Of a stretch of DNA of 64,000 nt, positions 11,320 to 21,742 are shown piece by piece. Source of the DNA: Pohlia nutans (Eukaryota > Streptophyta > Bryopsida > Bryales > Mniaceae); NCBI GenBank assembly GCA_022496805.1, contig CM040100.1:18629009-18693008 (forward strand), given 5' to 3'. The position numbers and the translations under genes are program-made. How positions within the stretch are numbered: the stretch's first letter is position 1; every line of letters starts with the position of its first letter. The notes under the pieces are model-generated. The model was given only the letters and a program-made list of their open reading frames with translations. It was not told the DNA's origin and searched no databases.

Positions 11320-11782
11320 TTGCCATGTATATTTAATTCTTTTTTCAATTTTTTTTTGCACTACATCACACAGGCCTTTTTCTATATCTAGAATCTTTTT
11401 TTGAATTTTTTGAATTTTTTGAATTTTTTTTTTTTTTGCCAAAATAGTAATGGCTGTGAGCTGTTTTATTTTTCAGCGGACTTCGAATGTTTTAAGCGGT
11501 GTAAAAAAAACTTTTTTTCCAAATTTCTTTTTTGCACTAGATCATGCAGGATTTTTTCTATATCTAGGATTTTTTATGAATTTATTTATTTTTTGCCAAA
11601 ATCGTGGTGGCTGTAAGCTATTTTTTTTAAAGCAAACTTTGGATGTTTTTTTGCGGTGTAAAAAACTTTTTTTCCAATTTTTTTTTTGCACAAGATCATG
11701 CAAGCATTTTTCTATATCTAGAAAAAATTTCAAAATTTTCTGAATTTCTTTTTTTTTGCCAAAATCATAAAGGTTGTGAGCT

Positions 11783-11815
<33 letters not shown>

Positions 11816-11960
11816 TGGATTTTAGATGTTTTTAGCAATGTAAGAAAATCTTTTTTTACCAAATTGTTTTTGCACTACATTATATAGGCTTTTTCCTATA
11901 CCTAAATAGAATCTTCAAAAAAAATTGAATTTGTTTCTTGATGAAATCATGATGTTTGAG
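11320..11960. repeat. AT-rich tandem repeats of TIR copy 4
   Basis: Four or more diverged units of about 150-160 bp share ttttttgccaaaat..., gctgtgagct, gtgtaaaaaactttttttccaa and tgcactagatcatgcagg blocks. A run of roughly 30 T residues lies near 11783-11814. Confidence 0.75.
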
Positions 11961-13570
11961 AGTTTTTTTTTTTTTTCAATTTGCATATTTTTAGCAATGT
12001 TAAAAACATTTTTTGTAGTTTTTTCTTATTTTATGTTGGAGAAACATTTTTTCCCATTTTTTTGTCACTTTATGTTTGAATCAACCAAAAATCATTCTTT
12101 TCATTGTTAGTTTTTGTATGTTTTTGCAACTTTTTTACCTCTTTATGACATTTCAACATATATGCCTTTCTGTTTCAGTTGAAATTTTTTGATTTTATGT
12201 TAGGTAAATGAGTTGTAGGTCTAATAAATAAAATAAAATAAAGTAAATCCTTGGATATTCACCTTGAAATGAAGTAATGAAAAAGAGGTTTATAGAATGA
12301 AAGAAAAAAACTAAATTGTAACGTGCATAACTTTGGGATTGATGAAAAAAAATTCAATGGTCAGAATATTGTAGCAAGCAATTAAAAGCTTTTGCAATTT
12401 TATTTTTTGAAAAGTTGCTCAAATTGAGTTCAAAGAAAGTCTGATTTTAAACTCAATTTAACTCGCAATGCTTCGAAAGATCATGTTTTGGTCGATGCTT
12501 CCTTTTACGAGCTGCCCGAGACTAAAATATTAAAAATTTGTTTAAATTATAATTGTTTTCTAATAGGAAATCAAGTATGCTTTCGAACCCAATTTCAATC
12601 ATGCGAATCCAAGTTAAACTCCACCTAGGGGAACTTTCAAAAAACAACACCTCTACATTGTCTCATGTTCCAAATTTTACTATTTTGGAAAAGTATTGTT
12701 GTTCTTTTCTGTACATCTTTTTATTTTTGCTCCTATGCTGAAAGTACAATTATAACCAATAATACCAAATTTTGAATTCTAAAAATATAAAATGTAATTT
12801 CATTTAATTTTTAATGTTAATTGCTTCTAAATTCTATAAATGAAGATCAAAAATATTTTGGGAAATTAGACTATAAAGATTTTTTGGAGAAGATTCTAAG
12901 AATATTCCAAAATATTCCAAAATAATATAAACTATTTTGAAAAGATTCCAAAAGGTTCCAAAAGATTCCAAAATAAAATATTAATTTTATTTTGGTATTT
13001 TCTCTATTTATTATATTTCATCAATAAATCAATAGTTTTAGAACATTACAAACTTTTTATGTTGATAAGTATGACATCCTACTATAGTGCAAAAACACCC
13101 TTGAACACGAGTGACGTACAGAAATATAAGTTACTCATTCTCAAATTAAAAACTTGAAATAGTTCTCAACTGATTTTGTACGGATGTCGTATGACAATAA
13201 TACACGGATGTCGTACGACTCTATTTTCTTTATAATAGATACTAAAATCGCACGGATATAATAAAAGGCATTAATATGATACGTATACGATACTAAATCC
13301 GCATTAACTAAAACCGCATGTTATCCGTGTCTTATTAGCCATGTAATGTAGATACACGATTAACGCACGGATTCCGTCAAGCACGACTTTCGTGCGAAAA
13401 CAACACTTTTTTCATAATCATTGAAAAGACACTGCATCGACATCCTAGTAATGCACGTCACTTCCGTACCATAACGACACTTCTAAATGCACGTATGACG
13501 TGCAGAATCAGTGTTCAACGATAATTGCACTGAAATCGTGCGAAATCAGTGGGGTCCGAAATTCCTGATG

Positions 13571-14663
13571 ATTTCTTCTGGGCTGGTTAGTATGTTGTTG
13601 TTTCTATCCATAATGCAATCTAACAGTGGTGTTTCTTGGTTCTTGAAAACTTTTTTATTTATTTTCTTGGGGCTTCTTTCATATAGTTGTCTATATTTTG
13701 TGATGGCTTTTTTAACACATTCTTGGGTGTATTTAGTGGTAATTTTACGTGCTTGTTTGTTTGCGGTTTTAGCTAGTTCTGCTAAAGTTTTAATCCATTC
13801 TTGTGGATTTAATTCTGGGCTAGGGGGTGGTGGGATGGTAATATGGTTATGGTTTTTTAATTCTTCTATTAATGGGTGGTTTTGCCAATCTGTTATAGTT
13901 TTTGTTATGTATACTGTAGTAGGAAGGCAGAGTCGGCAGAAAATAATTCCCCAAAAAAATGCCGGAAAAATAAATAAATTTATCAAGTGTTTTGTCGAAA
14001 TCAACAAAAATAAAGTCAACAAAAATTGTAGACAAAAAACAAAGGAAAATGTTTAGCTGCTAGTAAAATTTAATGTTAGTTATTAATAGCCGAATTTTTA
14101 ATAATTATTTTTTAAAGTGCCGACCCCTACTTTTTGAACTTTTATTAATTATTCGACACCAAAGTGCCGACCCTGCCTTCCTACTACGGTATTGTTTTTC
14201 TGATTAGGTGGTAGGTAGATAGGTGTTTTTTCCATTGTTTTTGGAGTTTTCTTGGCAAAAATCCTCCTTGTTGAGCTGTGCGGCATGTTAGTAAAGGTAG
14301 AGGTGGAGCACTACAAGTTTCTTGAATTTTTTCTGATATTTGTTGTATTAAGTGGTCCAATTTTGTACAAGATGTTTGCCATTGGTTGCTTGTTAATTGT
14401 TCATTCATCAATATTGTAGTGAGTTCATTTATTTGGAGTGAATTTTCTTCGAAAAATAGTGTTTTGAATTTTTCAATGTTATCTTGTGGGATGGGGTTTA
14501 GAATTCTTGGTGGTTTATTTGTTTTTGGTTGTGTGGGGCGAGCTAGTAGTGTGTTTGGTGGTATTTGTAGGGTGACTGGTGAATGGTCTGAGTTTAGGTT
14601 GTAGTCGTGGTTTGTGATTGAAGTATATAATGTATTATTTGGGAGTTTTGATGTAGTATCCAT
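13571..14663 (-). pseudogene. LINE ORF2: linker between endonuclease and RT, split by a MITE
   Basis: The upstream half (14663-14188) includes SDHSPVTLQI, the last catalytic motif of APE-type endonucleases, then a proline/lysine-rich linker. The downstream half (13915-13571) reads ITDWQNHPLIEELKNHN ... LNPQEWIKTL ... LTSPEEI and stops at the end of TIR copy 4. Both are free of stops apart from the MITE at 13916-14187. Confidence 0.7.
13916..14187. mobile_element. Short MITE (272 bp) inside LINE ORF2
   Basis: Terminal inverted repeats of about 23 bp: gtagtaggaaggcag-gtcggca at the left and its inverse tgccgac-ctgccttcctactac at the right, with one mismatch. The interior is AT-rich and non-coding. 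If GGAAGGCAG is the true terminus, the flanking dinucleotide is TA on both sides (mariner-like), but the palindrome extends further and the boundary is uncertain. Confidence 0.75.
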
Positions 14664-15360
14664 CGATTAAACTTGTTTGAGTGTAGTTTTGTCCACCTTC
14701 CTGGTAAATGTGCTATTTGTTGGAATGTAAGTTAAATGTAGAGTGTCTGTGAATGCACGCCATTCTATGTCTTCTGTTTGCGGAGGTGTTATGTTGGATT
14801 TGTTGTCTTCCTATAAGGGCTATGTCTCTGTTAAAATCACCACATAATATGTATGTGTGGTTTGGATGTGCTATGATTTGTTGTGTTATTTGTTGTTGTA
14901 ATGTTGTAATATATTGAATATCTTCTAAGTGGGAAGGCATGTACATGTGTAGAATTAGTCAAGGTTGTAATGGTGCATTTTTTATTTGTATAATTTGTAA
15001 ATATGGTGAGATTTTCGGCTGGGGTAGGTATTTTGGTGATATTTCCTGGGTATGCATATTTGTTATTTATTAGAGTGAGGAGTCCGCCTCTTGCAGGGGT
15101 ATATGGCATTCTTTGTTGCATGCATCTTGTTAAGGCGTGTGTGTTGTTGAAAATTAATTTGTATTTTGGGAATAGGTTTTGTATATATTTTGTTGATTTT
15201 GTTGCGGTTAGTTTGGTTTCTTGTATTGTGATAATTGCTGGATTTGTTGTGGTGTTTGAGATTAAGTTTTGTAGGCTTGGTAGGGCTGTGTTTAAAGATG
15301 AGGCATTCCATGTAATGACGTGTGTGTTGTGGTTTGTTGTTTGTGTCTCTTGGGTTCACG
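14664..15360 (-). pseudogene. LINE ORF2: APE-type endonuclease domain
   Basis: A clean frame from about 15350 to 15010 reads VITWNASSLNTAL, then ITIQETKL (catalytic Glu) and ARGGLLTLI. A frameshift near 15000 and a TGA near 14960 follow; another frame continues with MYMPSHLEDIQ and YILCGDFNRDIAL (catalytic Asp/Asn), and after one more shift SDHSPV. These are the diagnostic motifs of the AP-endonuclease-like nuclease that nicks target DNA in most LINEs. All catalytic motifs remain although the frame does not. Confidence 0.8.
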
Positions 15361-15954
15361 GTAATGGTATATTGGGTGGTGGTGGGTGTGAATATTCATT
15401 TATAGGTTCATTGCATTTGAGAGATTCTATTAGTAAATTTTTGGGCAGGAATGGGAATCTGCTTGTTAATATTTGCAGGTTTGGTGGATTATTGTTTTGT
15501 TTGATAAAATCATATAGTTGTTTATGAATGGTATTAGGGGGTTAATTAGATTTTGATTGTTGTTTTTAAATTCGGTGTATGGGTGTGGGTTTAAGATGTG
15601 TCGTTCGGGGAGGTTTTGAAGAAGTGCCATTTTCTCAAGGAGTATTGTTGTCCAGTCTGGATCAGGTGTTTGTATTAATTGATGGTCACATGTTTTTAGT
15701 AGTGGACTTATCGTGGTAATGAGTGCGTATAGCATGCGAGGAGGTGAGTGGTGTTGGTTTTCATGTATGTATTTTGAGAGATGTGGGTAATCTATGGATG
15801 TTTCTAGATGGTTTGGATGTGTTGTTTTTAAACAAGGAGCAAACTTTTTTGCTAAATGTTGATATTCTGGGTGTAGTTTTATTGTGCATGGTATAAAATA
15901 TGTTTTGCTTCTATTTTTATGTGATGGTGGGTGCATTTTAAGTATGTTTGGCAT

Positions 15955-15981
15955 TGGTCCTGGGTTGGTTTTGATGTCACC
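15955..15981 (-). other. 2A-like ribosome-skipping motif GDIKTNPGP
   Basis: Minus-strand codons spell G-D-I-K-T-N-P-G-P followed by M-P. The conserved core N-P-G-P is exact. 2A-like motifs at LINE N-termini are known from trypanosome L1Tc and several animal LINEs. Activity here is not proven. Confidence 0.75.
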
Positions 15982-16442
15982 ACAAAGGAATGGTAGAAGT
16001 TTTGAGATATGGTTATTTTTATGGTTTGATATGGTGGTAATTTTGTTTTTGTTAGGAAGGTGTTTTTTGTTGTTTTTTCTGAGGGGATTTAAAGATTTTT
16101 TATTTATTTTATTAATAGTGTGAATTTTATATTTTTGATGTTGAGGATTATTGCATTTTCGAGTATTATTTAGATGGTTTTTGGATGGAGTGTTTTTGTA
16201 TATCGTTTTGGGGGGTATATATTTGATAGATTTGTGGAGTGGTATTATTGTATGTGTTTTTTGGCCGAGGTCGGTAGGTCGAGGCCACTTAGGGTTTATT
16301 AAGGTGGTAAATGTTTGATGTTGGTAATTTTTAGGGATGTTTTTCAATTTTTTTGGAATTTTTTGGTTTGGTTTGATGGTTTTGTATGTTGTTTTTTGTA
16401 GGATGTGTGTATTTTTACTTTCTTTTTTTGAAATTTTAAGAT

Positions 16443-16785
16443 AGTATAGATATATACTATATTTGTGTTATGTTTTTTGTTGGTTTTTAGGGAGATAGGA
16501 TTATAATTGTTTTTTGGTGTATTTAATAATTTTATTATATATAGATTTTGTTTGATTTTTTGGTATATGTTTTTTGATTTTTTTGGTTTTTTACTAGGTT
16601 TTATAGTATATATGTATACTCTTGGTGGTGTGTTGTTTGTATTTATGAATATATTATATACGGTTTGTTTTTGTTTTTTATTATTTTGTTTATTATTTAG
16701 GTTTGTTTTTTGTTTTTTGTTTTTATTTTTATTTTTATTATTTTCTTTTTCTTTTTTCTTTTTTCTTTTAGTATAAATGTATACT
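16443..16785. repeat. Three near-palindromic 16-mers about 163 bp apart
   Basis: AGTATA-N-AT-R-TATACT-type sequences at 16443-16458, 16605-16620 and 16770-16785, spaced 162 and 165 bp. Each encodes the repeated VYIYT on the minus strand. May be a diverged tandem repeat in the LINE or protein-binding palindromes. Confidence 0.7.
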
Positions 16786-16825
16786 ATTTGTATTGGTACT
16801 ATTGCCACTGCGTTGGTTGTCGAAG

Positions 16826-18457
16826 TTAGTTTGATGTGTCCATTTTTTCATTGTTGGTTGTGGAGGAAGTGGCATTCTCCAAACATGCCATTGTTGTAGC
16901 GAGTTGACCTTTGAGAATTGTCATTTGTGACCTCAGGCTAGTTGAAGATTTCTCCACCACACGTTCGGCGATTTGCTTTTGTTCACTCCTCAAGTCTTCT
17001 TTTAGGGTTGATATTTCCTCTCTAATCACTGCAATTTCTTTTGAGAAATCTTTTTGTGGCTTCTCTTGTAGTGGGATGTTCGTTAGTGCTTCTATGGTGT
17101 TTGCTAGGGCAGTGTTCACATCACTAAACCCTAGTCTAGTAAGTTCTATTGCGCTGGGCGCATTTGCACCATCAAGACTTCTAGGGTGAGGAGTGAATTC
17201 TACATACTTCCCTAGAATCTTTGCTGACTTTTTGACATACTGCTTATACACGATTGCATTCAAGCATTGGATGTTGCAAGATCCAAGATGCTTGCCGTTT
17301 TTGTCATCTAACTTGAAGAAGTAGTTGACTACGTTCTTGGGCCCCATGTGTTCTCCAATGCTCTTCTTTAATTCTTCAATGCTCTTGACCTTGTTGAGGT
17401 TCTTGGCGATAAGGATGACCGCGTTCTTCTTTGCAATGTCATCCGCACTTGTACGTGTTCGGTCGGTAAGTTTCCCCTCCAAGATTTCGTTGTTGTAAGT
17501 GATCTTGTGTTCCTTCATCTTCTTGGCTTGTTCCGGTGAAGAAGCTACTACCCAAGCGAATGTATTTTCCTTCTTCTTTTGAATGTTTGTAATTTCATAC
17601 TCTAACCCTCTTTTGAAACTTTCTAGCACAATTTTCTCATACATTTTATGCCATTCCTTCATCTGTAGCTGCTCACTAACGATTTTGACCGATAGCAAGT
17701 TGTTGAGGGCCAAAGAGTCATACGTTTTGCAAATTTTACCTCTCATGAGTTTACCTTCATCAAGCTTGAGGATGAAAGGCCGCAGCCCTTGGAGAAGCCC
17801 AATCCCATCAATCTCGGGGTTTTTCAAGTGAAGCTTGATAACCCCGCTCCAATTAGTGCTCTTGTGATAGCACATTAGAGCAATGGGCTCTCCGATTTCA
17901 TCTCCAAGTTCAATGTCCATCTCCTTGAGCCTACGGGTTACTAATACCATGATAGTTTCTTTAGGCCACTCAATCTCGCCCATTTCAAAGTGAATTGCAA
18001 TTTGGTAGTCAAGGGAGAAACCAAACTTATCCACTTCAACATCGGATGGGACTTGTGTGAGATTAAAATGTTGTCCCTCTTTCAAATCCTCTCTGCAGTT
18101 AGACCATTCCTCTTGTATGACAAAAGGGAAGCAAGAAGTGCTGTGTTGGCAATCATATGCTTTCTTTTCGGTCATACCATTTTTTACTAAGACCGAGACT
18201 GGTTCTTTGGTGTCCATTGGAAAGCCTTTCCCTCTATTGGTCCAATTCATTGCTTGGAATCCAAGCCAAAAGGGAGGGCGTTTCAAAACTGTGTTTGACT
18301 TGCCCTTAGCCTTCTTTTGGCTTGTTGTTCCTTGTGAGACATTAGAGGCGCGTTTTTGAGTGACTGCCATTTCTACATCCGTTTCTTCGTTTGTTAAAGC
18401 TAAGACTTTGTCCTTGTATTTTTGTGCGGACATAGCGGTAGAGTGCCTTTGTGACAT
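16826..18457 (-). CDS. LINE ORF1-like protein, intact 543 aa
   Basis: An uninterrupted frame from ATG 18457 (MSQRHSTAMS) to TAA 16826. The likely role is the RNA-binding ORF1 protein of the adjacent LINE. The N-terminal third is basic and low in complexity (KKAKGKS). The middle carries a conserved-looking globular region (PPFWLGFQAMNW onward). Residues about 345-450 have an RRM-like pattern (AVILIAKNL ... CNIQCLNAIVYKQYV). The C-terminal 100 residues form a likely coiled coil (EEISTLKEDLRSEQKQIAE). No CCHC knuckle is seen. Base composition is more balanced than ORF2 and no frame damage exists, unlike its partner. The open frame extends about 200 codons upstream, but composition there looks non-coding and a good 3' splice site ends 1 base before the ATG. 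Family assignment is by context; I do not recognise a named family. Confidence 0.65.
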   Translation of the reverse strand: MSQRHSTAMSAQKYKDKVLALTNEETDVEMAVTQKRASNVSQGTTSQKKAKGKSNTVLKRPPFWLGFQAMNWTNRGKGFPMDTKEPVSVLVKNGMTEKKAYDCQHSTSCFPFVIQEEWSNCREDLKEGQHFNLTQVPSDVEVDKFGFSLDYQIAIHFEMGEIEWPKETIMVLVTRRLKEMDIELGDEIGEPIALMCYHKSTNWSGVIKLHLKNPEIDGIGLLQGLRPFILKLDEGKLMRGKICKTYDSLALNNLLSVKIVSEQLQMKEWHKMYEKIVLESFKRGLEYEITNIQKKKENTFAWVVASSPEQAKKMKEHKITYNNEILEGKLTDRTRTSADDIAKKNAVILIAKNLNKVKSIEELKKSIGEHMGPKNVVNYFFKLDDKNGKHLGSCNIQCLNAIVYKQYVKKSAKILGKYVEFTPHPRSLDGANAPSAIELTRLGFSDVNTALANTIEALTNIPLQEKPQKDFSKEIAVIREEISTLKEDLRSEQKQIAERVVEKSSTSLRSQMTILKGQLATTMACLENATSSTTNNEKMDTSN

Positions 18458-19146
18458 TCTGAAAATACAAGTGTAATTTGTCAAAAAATTATAGATTTGA
18501 ATAGTAGGATTTCTTCGTTTTGCCTCAAAATCTGTTCCTCCCCCCAACTTAATTTGAAGGGCCGCACAGAGTATGATTTTAGAGAAGAAGAGGTTAAGTG
18601 TATTTTTACTGCGAAGAGTATTGTGATTTTTAAACGTATTTGACATACAAAGATGAGAATTGATGTAAGTGATGGCTATTACACAAACTAGATTATCGCA
18701 AGTGTACTTCTCAACATTCAAATGGTTGATTCTAAGATTTAGAGTCAAACATTCAAACGTCCTACACTTAATCATATACATGACATAATTTCTAGACATA
18801 ACAATCCATAGATTAACTGAGCTACAGATAGTACTCATACAAGTACTACTCATACAATAATAAGATGGCCAACAATAAATAGAGGGCATGGAATTGTAAT
18901 TGTTGTTATCATGATTGTCATTCCAAGGCAAAGCATACATGTTCCAATACATGGAGTTGGTTTTAATAATGCAACAAAGATTGTCACACAAATCCATCAA
19001 AATCAAAACCGAGACATTACGCATACACACTGGGGTTGGGTCCTTTCTCATATTCCACAAAGTACAATTATTAAGGCTTTCACAATAAGCCTTTTGAATT
19101 TCTAAGTAAAGCTATGTAGAGATGAAAGGGATGAGTATACGTACCT
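18458..19146 (-). other. Candidate intron upstream of ORF1
   Basis: On the minus strand CAAG|GTACGT at about 19146 is a near-perfect donor and ttgtattttcag ending 1 base before the ORF1 ATG is a strong acceptor. The sequence between is AT-rich. If real, ORF1 is expressed from a spliced leader, unusual for a retrotransposon. Not confirmed by transcript data. Confidence 0.4.
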
Positions 19147-21742
19147 TGCTGGCTGGAGTTTGGTTGAACCTTGGGCTTGTGGTTGTGTTGGCCGTTTGAG
19201 CAGGCAGGCCTAATTGCGTTGGCTGCATCAGCTTCAGTCCCGCATAGTCTTTCCTTCAGCAGTTCCTCGACAGCATGGGAGGCTTTCTAGCAAGGCAGGC
19301 ATTCTCCACTCCGGCAGTGTTCTTGTGCAGCTCCTCTCCAACAGTGCTATCAGATTGTTCCTTCAATGCAGACCGAGCTTCTCCTTCGTGTAATGCAGAC
19401 CGAGCTTCTCCTGCGAGCAAGTGTCTTACTGATCTATAGCCCTGTGGCTTGTGAATTGGTAGTGAGGGAGACAGGGGATGACAAAAATAATATCTAGAGA
19501 GCAGGGGAGTATTGACACATTGCACTTGATAGCTTAGAGGGTGGGAGGTGGTAAGTGAATGAGGGCTGAAGCTATGGGGAGAACTGAAGAAAGGGTGGAG
19601 ATTGGAGGGGGGACGAAGTTTGCAGTGAGGGCTGGAGGAAGAAATCACTAGAAGAGAGTAGCAACTTTGCACAGCAGAGAGAAGTGAGAGACAAATGAAC
19701 CTTGGCAGCTTATAAGCTGAGCAGTTTGGTTGCGGTCGCTCGTGGGTGTTTTTCTTTGGAGCTGTCTTCTTGTGGCTTTTGCTAGGTTGGGGTTGCGGCG
19801 TCCTCTGCATTGGTGTGTCGTTTTCCTGCAAACGGATTTTTTTGGTGCACGCTACCAGGCTTTCACAAAAGCCGCATTTTTTGCTCCAGTTGCAATCTAC
19901 GTTGTGCAGGCGTCGTGTTTGTGGACCAGGTACATGCCGAGCAATTTTGGGGTTTGCTGAGTCTTTTTCTACGCCTGACAGAGTTGAAGTAGGTTTATTT
20001 AGGTTTTGGATTGCTCTTCGTGATGAAATCACGCACATAATTTCTGGGCTTACACCGAGGTCAATCATGATGGTCGTGAGGTTTGGTGGTTTTACACGAT
20101 GGTCGACAGGCTGTAGGGTTTTAAGTTGGGTTTGTAATTGATGCGCAAGCCTCCTTTTCCGGATCTGCTGGAGTCTCGTGCAGCACGATTCTGCAAACGT
20201 TTGAACTCTTTTGGGGATTAGGGGTTGCGGCACCTTCACGAGCTGCTTCTTCTCCTTTTTCGGTTTGTTGTTGTCGGCCACTAAATGCTTGTGATGCTCT
20301 TCTGCATTCCTGGCATCTTCCTTTCGAGGCTTATCTTGAACACTCCATTGGTCCGGCTTTTTTGGCGTCTTTGGTTGTTGGCTGTCAACGACGGGCTTGG
20401 CACGCAACTCCCTGGCCGCATTTGCTGTTGTTGCAGGAGTTGTCATCTCCCTGATTTTTTGTCTGTTCTCCCATGGTGCTACACGTGATTTCGGGCTGGT
20501 TGGCAGGTTGGCCGAGTGCGCGGCACAGCAGGGCTTCATTAGTGTATGCTCGGAGCTGTTAGGGTTTGGGAGCGACCTGCGGCATTGAGGTGTGTTGGCG
20601 AGGAGCACCTGGCTACCAATCCCATCAATCACGCGTTGAAGGCGAGCGGGAAATCGGCGAAGAATTTAGCTTCCAGGCTGCAATTGCGAGTTGTAGGGGT
20701 TGCACTTGGGGTTGCAAACACGAGTTGTTGGTAGTTCAGTTGCTGGCGGTGATCTGCATGTCTTCATGGCTTCTTTTCCCCTTCGGTCTGTGTTTGCTCT
20801 CGGAGGACGACGACAACTTCGAGCTGACTTGTGCATGCTGCATGTGCTCCTATCCTGCTTGACACAGGTGATCGTCCATTTTCGAGTTGTTGCTTGTATG
20901 GTCGTTGCTGGTTTACCGATCGTCTGCAGTTGCTGGTCGTTTGTTGGTTTGCTGGCTCGCATGGTCGTTGCCGATCCTCCTATGTGCTTCCATGTGTGTC
21001 TGACGAGGGAGAAACGGGCGAAGCTGTTCTTGTTATCACGGTCGTTGTTTCGCACGGTTCTTGCGTTGCTGGATTGTCTGATCAGGTTGCTGCATGGTCC
21101 ATTGCTTACCGGACCAGTAGTCAAGAGAGCAGGGGGGTTAAGGTTGAGGATGCTTACCTGAGTAGGCTTGGTAATGAAGCTGATGACACGGCTTGCTTGC
21201 AGGCTGGCGGTTGAGCAGTGCTTCATCGTTGCTCTTTGTTGGGGCTGCACATTGTTTGCAATGTGGCGGAAGCAGCTAATGGTTGGCAATTTTCCATGTT
21301 GTTGTCTCACATCTGAGGCTAGGACAATGGAACTAGGAAGATAATATTGCGTTAGAAACAAAATGCAAGAGGGTATAGCATACATGCTGTGGTCATTGAC
21401 ATAATGGCTAGCATCTATGGGATTAGCATGAGTAGGAGTATTGCGGGGTGTACAAAGAGAAGCAAGTAAAAGTGTGCAGGTTGCGAGAAAGAATCCAAGC
21501 ATGTTTTGCTGATTTGTTGTCATGTCGATCCTGGTTCACGGATCGGGGAGGTTTCAGATTTGGCTTAGTGATGATCTGCTACTGCAGATCTGTGGAGTGT
21601 TGTAGTGTTGTACAGCACATGTTGTACTCGGAAATCTGTGATGGAAAGCAAGAGAGAGCAGCCCAGCCTATTCTCTCCACAATGCAACACTCATTGTAAA
21701 GCGGTCCAACAATATTCATAAGATGCAACACTCACCTTAATC
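19147..21742 (-). promoter_or_regulatory. GC-richer leader/promoter region upstream of ORF1, no confident gene
   Basis: Clearly richer in G and C than its surroundings. Two long minus-strand open frames (20632-19256 and 21523-20666) lack recognisable domains; their composition (Ser/Pro/Thr/His/Gln-rich) suggests untranslated DNA that happens to stay open. Direct repeats of gcagaccgagcttctcct occur at 19368-19408. A strong minus-strand donor (ATTAAG|GTGAGT) sits at 21742. The simplest reading is the 5'UTR and promoter of the LINE, or non-coding exons of a host transcript that includes ORF1. Confidence 0.4.

Larger units (their letters stand above)
10790..13570. mobile_element. TIR element copy 4, diverged and truncated at its left end
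   Basis: The right end is intact (..GGTCCGAAATTCCTGATG to 13570). The left end lacks the terminal ~75 bp, starting at a gcactgattctgcatcg that corresponds to an internal position of copies 2 and 3. Subterminal motifs, the tRNA-like block and AT-rich repeats are shared but strongly diverged, and the interior is longer (2.78 kb). Flanking LINE sequence suggests an AT duplication: removing the insert joins SPEE to IHAPMK in frame. Oldest-looking copy of the family here. The stretch around 12-13 kb is AT-rich non-coding. Confidence 0.8.
4320..16808 (-). pseudogene. ORF2 of a Dualen/RandI-like dual-endonuclease LINE, broken by insertions
   Basis: Polyprotein of a non-LTR retrotransposon that copies itself by target-primed reverse transcription. 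Visible order from N to C: lysine-rich region, 2A-like motif (15981-15955), APE endonuclease (about 15350-14600), reverse transcriptase (about 10700-7500), chromodomain-like and PCIF1-like segments (about 7050-6000), RNase H (about 5750-5300), CCHC knuckle and PD-(D/E)XK endonuclease (about 4970-4320). This combination of two endonucleases plus RNase H is the hallmark of Dualen/RandI elements first described in Chlamydomonas. The copy is dead: several frameshifts, in-frame stops near 14960, 10400 and 10265, a D-to-Y change in the RT YADD box, and insertions at 7994-9589, 10790-13570 and 13916-14187. It follows ORF1 by about 20 bp, so the two probably form one element. Confidence 0.85.
15361..16808 (-). 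pseudogene. LINE ORF2 N-terminus with basic region and 2A-like motif
   Basis: Two frames: 16808-16344, extremely Lys/Asn-rich (KRKKKKEKE and similar runs) with VYIYT three times, and 16347-15466, which contains LCGDIKTNPGP. The latter fits the ribosome-skipping 2A consensus (D-x-E/K-x-N-P-G-P). The first frame has no ATG in this copy (GTG at 16808), and a TGA/frameshift at about 16345 separates the two. The 2A lies about 130 residues into the second frame, upstream of the endonuclease. Confidence 0.65.

Noticed and set aside
19256..20632. 458-codon minus-strand open frame
   Set aside because: No domain, no homology recognised; composition (Ser/Pro/Thr/His-rich, internal direct repeat) and position fit an untranslated leader. 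Kept as region description only.
20666..21523. 285-codon minus-strand open frame with a signal-peptide-like start
   Set aside because: The downstream sequence looks like translated non-coding DNA, and the plus strand is also open for long stretches there, as GC-richer DNA allows.
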